Of a stretch of 54,679 bases of DNA, positions 17,952 to 24,763 are shown piece by piece. Each line of letters starts with the position of its first letter. Position 1 is the stretch's first letter. The stretch lies in the NCBI GenBank assembly GCA_019913005.1, contig JAIOHL010000257.1, positions 1-54,679 on the forward strand, given 5' to 3'. The position numbers and the translations under genes were made by a program. This DNA is from Anaerolineae bacterium. Its GTDB lineage: Bacteria; Chloroflexota; Anaerolineae; Aggregatilineales; J027. Under the pieces are notes generated by a model. It searched no databases. It had not been told where the DNA came from and saw nothing but the letters and a program-made list of their open reading frames with translations.

Positions 17952-18962
17952 ATGGCACCCCAAAAAACGGCCCTTGTGACAGGCATCACTGGGCAGGACG
18001 GCTCCTATCTGGCGGACTTGCTGCTGGAAAAAGGCTACCGTGTGATTGGCTTGGCGCGGCGTTCGACCAACTACCGCTATCCCAATATTGACCACCTGAT
18101 CGGCAAAATTACCCTCGAATATGGCGATTTGATGGATGGGGATCGGCTGTGTTCGCTCGTCCAAAAATATCAACCCGACGAGGTGTACAATATCGCGGCC
18201 CAATCCGTCCCCGCCGATAGCTGGACGCAGCCGATTGTGACCGCCGAGATTACCGCCGTTGCCGTCGTGCGCATGTTGGAGGCCGTGCTGCGCCACAAAC
18301 CGGATGCGCGATTTTATCAAGCCACCAGCCGCGAAATTTTTGGCGGTGTGCCCTATGAGGTCTGCGATGAAGATACCCCCTTCTCCGCCAACAACCCCTA
18401 TGGCATCGCCAAACAATATGCCCACCTGATGACCATAAACTACCGCGAATCGTATGGCCTGTTCGCATGTGGCGGGATTTTGTTCAACCACGAGAGCGAA
18501 CGTCGCAGCCTGCATTTTGTGACGCGCAAGGTAACGATGGCGGCGGCCTGCATCAAACTCGGCATCAAAAACCCCCCACTCAATGAATTGGGCGAACCGC
18601 TGGTGCAAAATGGTAAGTTGAAGATCGGCAATCTGGACGCCGTGCGCGATTGGGGTTATGCCAAAGAATATGTCGAGGCCATGTGGCTGATGCTTCAAAA
18701 TGACCAACCGCGTGATTATGTCATCGGCACGAATACCATCTACACCGTGCGGGATTTGTGTCGTGTGGCCTTTGAGCAGGTCGGCCTGAATTGGGAAGAA
18801 CATGTCGAGTGCGATCAGCGGTTTATGCGCCCCACCGAAATCGCCGCCTCGCGGGGGGATTACAGTCGCGCCAAACGCGAATTGGGCTGGGAGCCGCGCA
18901 CCAACTTTGATGAACTCATTCGGCTTATGGTCAACTCGGATTTGGCGTTGCTAACGACATAA
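17952..18962 (+). CDS. gmd: GDP-mannose 4,6-dehydratase family protein
   Basis: This 336-residue extended SDR has TGITGQDGSYLADLLLEKGY at the NADP-binding loop, the GDP-mannose dehydratase hallmark YQPDEVYNIAAQS, the active-site segment ATSREIFG with YGIAK (the Tyr and Lys of the YxxxK motif) and GILFNHES for nucleotide-sugar binding. The enzyme makes GDP-4-keto-6-deoxymannose, a precursor of deoxysugars on the envelope. In the typical enzyme the active-site stretch is STSEMFG, so the change to TSREIFG is a small divergence. No fucose synthase or glycosyltransferase is adjacent, and the gene stands alone. Confidence 0.85.
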   Translation: MAPQKTALVTGITGQDGSYLADLLLEKGYRVIGLARRSTNYRYPNIDHLIGKITLEYGDLMDGDRLCSLVQKYQPDEVYNIAAQSVPADSWTQPIVTAEITAVAVVRMLEAVLRHKPDARFYQATSREIFGGVPYEVCDEDTPFSANNPYGIAKQYAHLMTINYRESYGLFACGGILFNHESERRSLHFVTRKVTMAAACIKLGIKNPPLNELGEPLVQNGKLKIGNLDAVRDWGYAKEYVEAMWLMLQNDQPRDYVIGTNTIYTVRDLCRVAFEQVGLNWEEHVECDQRFMRPTEIAASRGDYSRAKRELGWEPRTNFDELIRLMVNSDLALLTT

Positions 18963-19069
18963 ATAGCTGACGGGTGGGCGACGAAAAATCGCCGTTGGCT
19001 CACCCCGCCAAACCTTTTTGCCGAAAATACGTAGAGATATTAGAAGACCACAGCCAAGAGGATTTTGAG

Positions 19070-19174
19070 ATGATTCAAAGTCGTCATTTGACCAACCGAT
19101 ATAAACTGGCTTTCACGCTGGCCCTGCTGATATTGGCGCTGCTGTTCACCCAAATTCTGCTGCTGCGGGCCTAG
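19070..19174 (+). CDS. Possible single-helix membrane microprotein
   Basis: Thirty-four codons from an ATG with GAGG about nine bases upstream encode a basic N-terminus followed by one hydrophobic helix (LAFTLALLILALLFTQILLL). It lies between the gmd-like gene and the MerR gene. The composition is typical of real membrane microproteins, but the frame is short and chance cannot be excluded. Confidence 0.35.
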   Translation: MIQSRHLTNRYKLAFTLALLILALLFTQILLLRA

Positions 19175-19178
19175 CCGA

Positions 19179-19574
19179 TTATGGCTGCGTGATAGGGTGG
19201 CGCTGGGCGGTCAGCACAATACATTCGGCAAGGCTGGCATCATCACAATCCATGATGTCCTCCAACAGCCGTTTCATATTCTGGATATTGTGCAGCAGGG
19301 CGTCCATTTCTTTGAGTTTACGATTCACCAAGTCATGCCACCCCGCCGCGCCATCAAGGACATTATTGAGCAGTACCCCTACCTCTGCCAGCGAGAAACC
19401 CGCCTGCTGTCCGGTCTGAATCAGCGCCAAGCGTTGCAGCACCGTTTCATCATACTGCCGCCGTCCCCCCACACGCCGAGTCGGGTGGATCAGCCCAATT
19501 TCTTCGTAATAGCGCAGAGTGGATGGGGGAAGGCCCGTCTGCCGTGTGACCTCACTGATGCTGATTTCCGCCAT
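19179..19574 (-). CDS. MerR-family regulator
   Basis: This 131-residue protein has the MerR winged helix ISEVTRQTGLPPSTLRYYEEIGL, then GRRQYDETVLQRLALI, followed by the dimerisation helix. The C-terminus holds two Cys (DCDDASLAEC) that could sense oxidant or metal. The start at 19574 is the family-typical one; an upstream start would extend into the operator. The gene is divergent from the thioredoxin gene across a promoter with a 19-base spacer and SoxR-like dyad, so redox control of thioredoxin is a well-supported inference. Confidence 0.88.
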   Translation of the reverse strand: MAEISISEVTRQTGLPPSTLRYYEEIGLIHPTRRVGGRRQYDETVLQRLALIQTGQQAGFSLAEVGVLLNNVLDGAAGWHDLVNRKLKEMDALLHNIQNMKRLLEDIMDCDDASLAECIVLTAQRHPITQP

Positions 19575-19588
19575 TGAAAATTGACCCC

Positions 19589-19619
19589 TTGACTTCAAGT
19601 GGACTTGAGTTGCTACCCT
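19589..19619 (+). promoter_or_regulatory. MerR-type promoter with SoxR-like operator
   Basis: TTGACT (19589-19594) and TACCCT (19614-19619) are separated by exactly 19 bases, the abnormal spacing used by MerR activators. The spacer holds the dyad CAAGT-GG-ACTTG. Its context closely resembles the SoxR box (CCTCAAGT/ACTTGAGG). It drives the thioredoxin gene and lies directly upstream of the MerR start. Confidence 0.75.
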
Positions 19620-19671
19620 AATAGATGGTTCCAAATCGCAAAATCATTCGTTGTCGAAAGGAATAGGAATC

Positions 19672-20007
19672 ATGGGCCACCTCACATTTGAAGCCACCGA
19701 GCATAATTTTGGGCCGCAGGTATTAGAATCCAGCCTGCCTGTGCTGATTGAATTTACGGCGGATTGGTGTCCACCCTGTAAGATGCTGGCCCCCATCGTG
19801 CATGAAATCGCTCATAAATACGAAGGCAAACTGCGCGTCGGTCTGTTGGATAGCGATGCCAACCAGACGATTGTGCAGCAGTACGGGGTAATGGGTCTGC
19901 CTACCCTGATTCTGTTTGAAAATGGCGCACCTGTTGAGCGCATTGTCGGGTTTGTGCCCCGCGAACGGATTGAGGCCAAAGTCCTGCCGCATCTGGAAAA
20001 CGCCTGA
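19672..20007 (+). CDS. Thioredoxin-like protein with WCPPC active site
   Basis: This 111-residue single-domain thioredoxin has active site DWCPPCKMLAP (Cys33, Cys36) and the cis-Pro loop YGVMGLPTLILFENG. It reduces protein disulphides in the cytoplasm. The canonical dipeptide is GP; PP occurs in several atypical thioredoxins and alters the redox potential. The start at 19672 follows GAAAGGAATAGGAATC at suitable spacing. Paired with the MerR gene, it is probably induced by oxidative or electrophile stress. Confidence 0.9.
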   Translation: MGHLTFEATEHNFGPQVLESSLPVLIEFTADWCPPCKMLAPIVHEIAHKYEGKLRVGLLDSDANQTIVQQYGVMGLPTLILFENGAPVERIVGFVPRERIEAKVLPHLENA

Positions 20008-20101
20008 CATTTTTCATCGGGGATACAGCGGGTGTTGTATCCACATGCGCGGTACAATCGGGGTATCACTAATTAGATAATCGGCGTGATGTGCTGGTGT
20101 G

Positions 20102-20179
20102 GCTGCCACGTTAGCGATGATGGGGTTTTGTGCCCATCGTTTGATGCTCTATTTTTCATCGGCTTGATTTTTGGGGATG
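20102..20179 (+). repeat. Imperfect direct repeat, left copy
   Basis: About 78 bases running from GCTGCCACGTTAGCGAT to TTTTTGGGGATGG. A second copy at 20572-20650 is close to 90% identical by eye. The two bracket a small membrane-protein frame and a remnant of a HEAT-repeat gene. Confidence 0.75.
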
Positions 20180-20188
20180 GTTGCTTCC

Positions 20189-20386
20189 TTATTTTCTTTT
20201 GGAGAGGTTACGATCTCTAAGGATTACAACAATCATGCCGACTAAAACAACAAGCAATACTACAAAAATTTTTAGTATAAATCTGATCCAATCTTCGACA
20301 TCAAAGTAAATTATTATTATCGTCAACCATATAAGGAGAATAATTCCACCTAAAATGTTACTAATTTTGAATCTCATTAGGCGCAC
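20189..20386 (-). CDS. Small two-helix membrane protein
   Basis: This 65-residue protein has two helices (ILGGIILLIWLTIIIIYF and FILKIFVVLLVVLVGMIVVI) and a basic C-terminus (RDRNLSKRK). The DNA is markedly AT-rich compared with the flanks. A second ATG three codons in (MRFKIS) is an equally possible start. Function is unknown. It sits between two direct repeats, which suggests insertion of foreign DNA. Confidence 0.45.
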   Translation of the reverse strand: MRLMRFKISNILGGIILLIWLTIIIIYFDVEDWIRFILKIFVVLLVVLVGMIVVILRDRNLSKRK

Positions 20387-20500
20387 TCGGTAGCCCTCCC
20401 GAAAGTCGAGTCAAAGGGAACTAGAGGAAAACTTGCACAAAACTCAATTTTACCTCATGGCGACGGCGTGGCGACCTGTTACGGACTGGGTGTGCGATTC

Positions 20501-20544
20501 AACCCACCGCAATATCGCCCCAAACTCACCCCGATACTCACCAG
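20501..20544 (-). pseudogene. Remnant of the 3' end of a HEAT-repeat gene
   Basis: These 44 bases closely resemble 21456-21497, the last codons of the intact HEAT-repeat gene. Both encode VSIGVSLG, and the DNA then matches through to the stop region with a frame-shifting change. No upstream coding sequence of the copy survives on this strand. Confidence 0.55.
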
Positions 20545-20571
20545 ACGCCTGCCGGATGCGCTACGGTTTTT

Positions 20572-20650
20572 GCTGCCACGTTAGCGATACTGGGGGATTT
20601 TGTGTCCATCGCTTGATGCTCTATTTTTCATCGTTCGATTTTTGGGGATG
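20572..20650 (+). repeat. Imperfect direct repeat, right copy
   Basis: Second copy of the 78-79-base repeat at 20102-20179. It starts GCTGCCACGTTAGCGATACT and ends TTTTTGGGGATGC. Confidence 0.75.
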
Positions 20651-20671
20651 CCTACCATTTAGCTTCCACAT

Positions 20672-21415
20672 TTATGCTTCTATCAATCTAATATCAAGTT
20701 GATAATAATGAATTTTGACATAAAATTTATCCCAAATTATTATTTCACCATGTGTGCTATTCCGAATATTGGAAAAATAGAGAAACACTAGATGGTCATC
20801 ATCATGTCGATATGGATTATCAGTCTCCCATTCTATTCGCCAGCATTTTAAGTAAATGGTAATCTTGGTGTTCTGAAGATTCTCGGGTTTAATATCAAAG
20901 GTCAATTCATCAGCATCAAGACTGTGCATGGGTACCTGTACAATGCTCATTGGACTGGGTTCCAATTGCAATAGGTCGAAAATTTCCGAGGTTCGTTTTA
21001 TCCACCACTGATAAGCCGTTCCCAATACGTAATAGGCATTTTCAAAATAAATAATCAAAAAATCAGCTGTACGGTTTGTTAAGTAAAATGATTCCATTTC
21101 ACTGATACAGAAGTTTATTGCAGCATGTGGTATAACATTTGAAATCAGCGCCTCGGGATAGTGATAAAAAAACATGATGGTTTCCTGGCCGCTTAGAAAA
21201 TCTATAAAGCATGTCCAAGATTTCCTGTGGTATATGGTGAAATTATCTTCTGTAAGATATTCTTGAAGAAAGATTTTAGCGCCATTTGCGTATTTATCAC
21301 CCATTCGTTTCCGGATCTCTTTTGCTTCTTCTACAGACAGCAAGCGTGAGTCCTCACGGATTCGAAGGGAATTAAGCAACCGATCTATAAACGGATTTTC
21401 TGTCCAGTTTGACAT
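20672..21415 (-). CDS. Orphan protein of unknown function in AT-rich DNA
   Basis: This 247-residue soluble protein is rich in aromatic and acidic residues (FLQEYLTEDNFTIYHRKSW, YQWWIKRTSEIF). There is no signal peptide or membrane segment, and no motif I recognise. The AT-rich codon use differs from the Hsp70-HEAT operon beside it, and the stretch is bordered by direct repeats and a gene remnant. An immunity-type or accessory function would fit such a setting, but nothing in the sequence proves it. The ATG is preceded by GGAG in AAATAGGAGACAGAA. Confidence 0.5.
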   Translation of the reverse strand: MSNWTENPFIDRLLNSLRIREDSRLLSVEEAKEIRKRMGDKYANGAKIFLQEYLTEDNFTIYHRKSWTCFIDFLSGQETIMFFYHYPEALISNVIPHAAINFCISEMESFYLTNRTADFLIIYFENAYYVLGTAYQWWIKRTSEIFDLLQLEPSPMSIVQVPMHSLDADELTFDIKPENLQNTKITIYLKCWRIEWETDNPYRHDDDHLVFLYFSNIRNSTHGEIIIWDKFYVKIHYYQLDIRLIEA

Positions 21416-21450
21416 TTCTGTCTCCTATTTAATCTTCGTGTGGCCCCGGC

Positions 21451-22452
21451 CTAGCAACCCACCGCAATCGCCCCCAAACTTACCCCAATACTCATCATCT
21501 GCGCCCTTAAGACCTCATCAGCTTCGGCGGCGACGGCCTGCTCCAAAATATCGGTGGCGCGGGGGTGTTTAATCCACGCCAGCAGATACGTCGTTTGCAA
21601 ACGTACCCTCTCCGATTCATCATGGCTGCAATCGGCAAGGGCCTCCAAGATTTTTTCGCAATGTGGGCTGGTTTCGATACTGACGCCAACATAATTGCAG
21701 GCATGGAACAAGCCGCGTAATCGGGCATGGCGATAGAGGCCGCTGCTGCCATCAATCAAATCGGGCACTTCCCTCAATACGCCGTCCGCCAATAATTCTA
21801 CCAAACTCTGCATGGCATCATATTGCACATCGGGGTCGGGGTCGTTTAATAAGGCCTTCCGCACGACTGCCGCCGCCTCATGGGTCTGGTTCGCCCCCAA
21901 CGACTCCAATGCCCGTCCGCGCACCATCGGGTCAATCGCGTTGAGCGTCAATTCCAAAACGGGCACAGCATCGGGCGTGGTGCGTTTGCGGAGACCAATC
22001 GCCGCCGCTTGCAACACATCATCTTCCTCATCCACCAGCACCTCGGTCAGCAGTTGCAGGGCCGGGGCGCTACCGATATTACACAGGGTATAGACCGCCC
22101 CTTCACGCACACGGGCATCGGCATCCTGCAAGGCTTTTCGCAGCATCGGCTCGGCGACAAACCACGAAAAACCATCCAGATGACGGGCCACGCTGGTTCG
22201 GACAGGCGCATCCCTGTGATGTAGGGCCTGCTCCATAATCAACCGCGCTTCCCGATCCCCCCGCTGACTGAGCATGGTCGCGGCATGATAGCGCAGATTG
22301 AAATTTTCGTGCTGCAACATTTCCGCCGCCGCCTCCAACGAAATCGCGCCGGGGGGCAGATTGGTCAATAGGGTCGCCAGCCGTCGCGGAGAAAGTCGCC
22401 ACGCCCGTCCCCGGTCACGCCGCATCAACATGGGTTCAGAACCTGTCGTCAT
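21451..22452 (-). CDS. HEAT-repeat (PBS lyase-type) protein
   Basis: This 333-residue all-helical protein has about eight HEAT units, clear in RYHAATMLSQRGDREARLIM, VREGAVYTLCNIGSAPALQ and VRGRALESLGANQTHEAAAV. Such scaffolds mediate protein-protein contacts. It follows the Hsp70-like gene on the same strand after 65 bases that hold one G-rich repeat copy, so the two are likely co-transcribed. A partner role for the chaperone is inferred from position. Confidence 0.88.
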   Translation of the reverse strand: MTTGSEPMLMRRDRGRAWRLSPRRLATLLTNLPPGAISLEAAAEMLQHENFNLRYHAATMLSQRGDREARLIMEQALHHRDAPVRTSVARHLDGFSWFVAEPMLRKALQDADARVREGAVYTLCNIGSAPALQLLTEVLVDEEDDVLQAAAIGLRKRTTPDAVPVLELTLNAIDPMVRGRALESLGANQTHEAAAVVRKALLNDPDPDVQYDAMQSLVELLADGVLREVPDLIDGSSGLYRHARLRGLFHACNYVGVSIETSPHCEKILEALADCSHDESERVRLQTTYLLAWIKHPRATDILEQAVAAEADEVLRAQMMSIGVSLGAIAVGC

Positions 22453-22471
22453 TTCTGCACGCTCCTTTCTG

Positions 22472-22516
22472 TTTTAAGCCCTTCCCTTTGTTAGGGGAAG
22501 GGTTGGGGATGGGGTT
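22472..22516. repeat. G-rich palindromic repeat, 45-base copy
   Basis: CCCTTCCC, a TTTGTTA loop, GGGGAAGGG, then the tail TTGGGGATGGGGTT. It is identical over 45 bases to 26365-26409 and lies in the gap between the Hsp70-like and HEAT-repeat genes. Confidence 0.85.
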
Positions 22517-22517
22517 A

Positions 22518-24068
22518 TCAACGCACCAAACCCAACACCTGATCTTTAATTACCACCTTGCGCCGCTGCATATCCGTTACGGTGACATGCAACCGCCGTT
22601 CCGCATCCACCGAAAATGCCGCTTTGATGCGCTCCTCGCCCATCTGCCCAACGGGTTTAAGCGGGATGGTCACAGGATGGTCCAGCGGCACCACCGCCAA
22701 TTCCTCCACCCGCGCCACCAATTCGCCGTCTTGCACATCAATGGTCACGCCGGAGGATTGTTCGGGGTCAATTTCGCCAATGACCAACTCAAGCTGTTTT
22801 TGTTCGGGATGAGCCGCTCCTAAAATCAACTCAATCGGGCGGGTAGTCGGAATTTTCCATCCGGCGGGCAAAATTTCGTCGTAACGATGTTGGCCGTTTT
22901 CCAGATGACGCAGGCCATAGCTGTGAATCAGCGTGTCATCAATGCCCGACCCCACCGCGATTTGCAGCGCCCCTTCAACAATCGCCGTAAATACCTTGCC
23001 TGTATGCAGGCTGGCAGTGGGAAAATAACGACGCAAAATGGCTTGGACGGCAGGCATCAGCGACATACCCCCCACCATCAACACATCCTTGAGGTGTTCG
23101 GCGAAAATTTCCTGCTGACGAGCCGCATACAAAGTACGTTCCATAACCCGGCTAACGGCAGCATCCAAGCCATTTTCGAGCAGCACGGTTTCCAAATCGC
23201 GCCGTGTCAGGGTGCGTTGATGTTCGACCCCCGCCAACGTAAATTCCATCAAGGCCGATTCGCTGTCAGACAGGGCAATCTTGGCGCTTTCGCAGGCGGT
23301 CAGCAGGCTTTGATACTCTTCGGCGGTTTCATCCAAGCCCAATTCGCGCAAAACACTCGCGGCAATCCAGCGGTCAACATCGCTACCACCGAGCGCCCCA
23401 CCCGCTTTGGCGATGAGTTTGGCCTCCCCGCCGCGTCGTAATCGGCTCAACCATCCACCTGTGCTGGCCTTGTCTTTGGGCAATTGCACCAGTGAGACAT
23501 CTAACGTGCCGCCGCCAAAATCAAATACCAGCACCAGCGCGTCCGGTTCGGTCACGGCATATCCAAGCGCCGCCGCGGTGGATTCATCTACGACGCGGAT
23601 TTTTTCGAGGGGCAGTCCATTGACCCCCTCTTTCACCGTCTGCCGCAGCCAATCCAAGTATTCCTGAAAGGCGATAACGGGCACAGTCAGCACGATTTCA
23701 TCAATCTCATGTTTAGGGAAAGGCACATTCCCTAAAATGCGCTGGATAAACGCGCTGCCGATGGTCTTGTCTGACCAGAGTTGATTATCCAGATAGCGCG
23801 GTTCGGGCGCGGGCCGGACGACAATGCCCCGTTTGAAATTGCGGAACAGGCGGTGATCGGGCCGCTGATTTAATCCCGCCGCGACGACCTGTCCCCCCAT
23901 CGGCGTGCTATCCAATGCCGCCCCCTGCCCCATGTAAACCAATGACGGCACGATGGCATCCGGCGCAAGGCTCAAATCAGGCAGATGCACCAAGTCGGGG
24001 TGATCGGTGTCCCAATGGGCGATGAGGCTGTTGGTCGTGCCGAAATCGAAGGCGAGTTTGTGTCCCAT
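22518..24068 (-). CDS. Hsp70/DnaK-like ATPase lacking the C-terminal lid
   Basis: This 516-residue protein has the actin-like ATPase motifs FDFGTTNS (phosphate 1), VVDESTAAALGYA (connect 1), VFDFGGGTLDVS (phosphate 2), GGALGGSDVDRWI and VLMVGGMSLMPAVQAIL (adenosine). A beta-rich substrate-binding region follows (VEELAVVPLDHPVTIPL), but the protein ends about 100 residues short of DnaK, without the helical lid. It is therefore a divergent Hsp70 rather than the housekeeping DnaK, and no GrpE or DnaJ is nearby. It forms an operon with the downstream HEAT gene and is divergent from PadR. Confidence 0.88.
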   Translation of the reverse strand: MGHKLAFDFGTTNSLIAHWDTDHPDLVHLPDLSLAPDAIVPSLVYMGQGAALDSTPMGGQVVAAGLNQRPDHRLFRNFKRGIVVRPAPEPRYLDNQLWSDKTIGSAFIQRILGNVPFPKHEIDEIVLTVPVIAFQEYLDWLRQTVKEGVNGLPLEKIRVVDESTAAALGYAVTEPDALVLVFDFGGGTLDVSLVQLPKDKASTGGWLSRLRRGGEAKLIAKAGGALGGSDVDRWIAASVLRELGLDETAEEYQSLLTACESAKIALSDSESALMEFTLAGVEHQRTLTRRDLETVLLENGLDAAVSRVMERTLYAARQQEIFAEHLKDVLMVGGMSLMPAVQAILRRYFPTASLHTGKVFTAIVEGALQIAVGSGIDDTLIHSYGLRHLENGQHRYDEILPAGWKIPTTRPIELILGAAHPEQKQLELVIGEIDPEQSSGVTIDVQDGELVARVEELAVVPLDHPVTIPLKPVGQMGEERIKAAFSVDAERRLHVTVTDMQRRKVVIKDQVLGLVR

Positions 24069-24086
24069 AGCTCACTCATGCTATAC

Positions 24087-24166
24087 TACGTCACGATATA
24101 ATACGTTACGTTATACATCGCTGACGATATATTACGTTTCGTAATCTCAGTATAGTACGATTCGTA
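24087..24166. promoter_or_regulatory. Array of four TACG-N3-CGTA palindromes (candidate PadR operators)
   Basis: Four related dyads lie in the gap between the divergent Hsp70-like and PadR genes: TACGTCACGAT (24087), TACGTTACGTT (24102), TACGTTTCGTA (24133; ATTACGTTTCGTAAT is palindromic around its centre) and TACGATTCGTA (24156). Start-to-start spacings are 15, 31 and 23 bases. They overlap AT-rich promoter-like sequence. Confidence 0.65.
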
Positions 24167-24205
24167 AGAAGATGCGTAGTACGTTGGTACTGTTTGGGCG
24201 GGGAT

Positions 24206-24763
24206 ATGACCAAAATTCAATTGGAGCGGGAACTCACCACGCTGGAATACGTGGTGCTGGGGTTCATTTCAGTCGAGCCGCAGTCGGGCTACAGCATTAT
24301 CAGCACGTTGGAGACAGGTGTGCATCGGTGGAGTGCCAGCCCCGGCGCAATCTACCCGATTCTCAAACGTTTGGAGCAGTTGGGCTTGATTGAGGGTGAA
24401 CTGGAAATCCCCAATGAGGCACGGGCGCGAAAAATGTATCAGTTATCCCAACAGGGCACGGCGATGTTGGATGAATGGCTGCTGGCCCCATTAACCAACC
24501 GCGAACTCTTGGAAGAGCGCGACATCACCCTCTTAAAATTCCTCTTTGCCGAAAATCGCCTATCGAAACAACAGATTGCGGTGTGGTTAAAGGCCTATCA
24601 GGAAGGCACAGCCAAATATAAAGCCGCCCGCGAAGCCTTTTTTGATGTCACCATTGCCCAAGCCACCCCGCATCAACGGCTGATCTGGGAGGCGACCTTG
24701 ATGGATATCCAGATGCAAGAACGCTGGATCGAAAAGGCGCTGGCCCAGTTTGAGGAAGATTAG
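24206..24763 (+). CDS. PadR-family transcriptional regulator
   Basis: This 185-residue protein has the PadR winged helix LTTLEYVVLGFISVEPQSGY, SIISTLE, SPGAIYPILKRLEQLGLI and a beta-wing (LEIPNEARARKMYQLSQQG), then the long C-terminal PadR_C helical dimerisation region. The start at 24206 was chosen over a TTG four codons earlier. The four-site palindromic array upstream indicates control of itself and the divergent Hsp70-HEAT operon. It overlaps the end of the convergent antiporter gene by four bases. Confidence 0.9.
   Translation: MTKIQLERELTTLEYVVLGFISVEPQSGYSIISTLETGVHRWSASPGAIYPILKRLEQLGLIEGELEIPNEARARKMYQLSQQGTAMLDEWLLAPLTNRELLEERDITLLKFLFAENRLSKQQIAVWLKAYQEGTAKYKAAREAFFDVTIAQATPHQRLIWEATLMDIQMQERWIEKALAQFEED

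Noticed and set aside
20189-21415. Toxin-antitoxin pair formed by the small membrane protein and the 247-residue orphan
   Set aside because: The genes are 285 bases apart, with repeats and a pseudogene fragment between them, and neither resembles a known toxin or antitoxin.
22887-23441. Long open frames on the plus strand across the Hsp70-like gene
   Set aside because: Antisense shadow of a well-supported ATPase. GC-rich codons on the coding strand leave the opposite strand open by chance.
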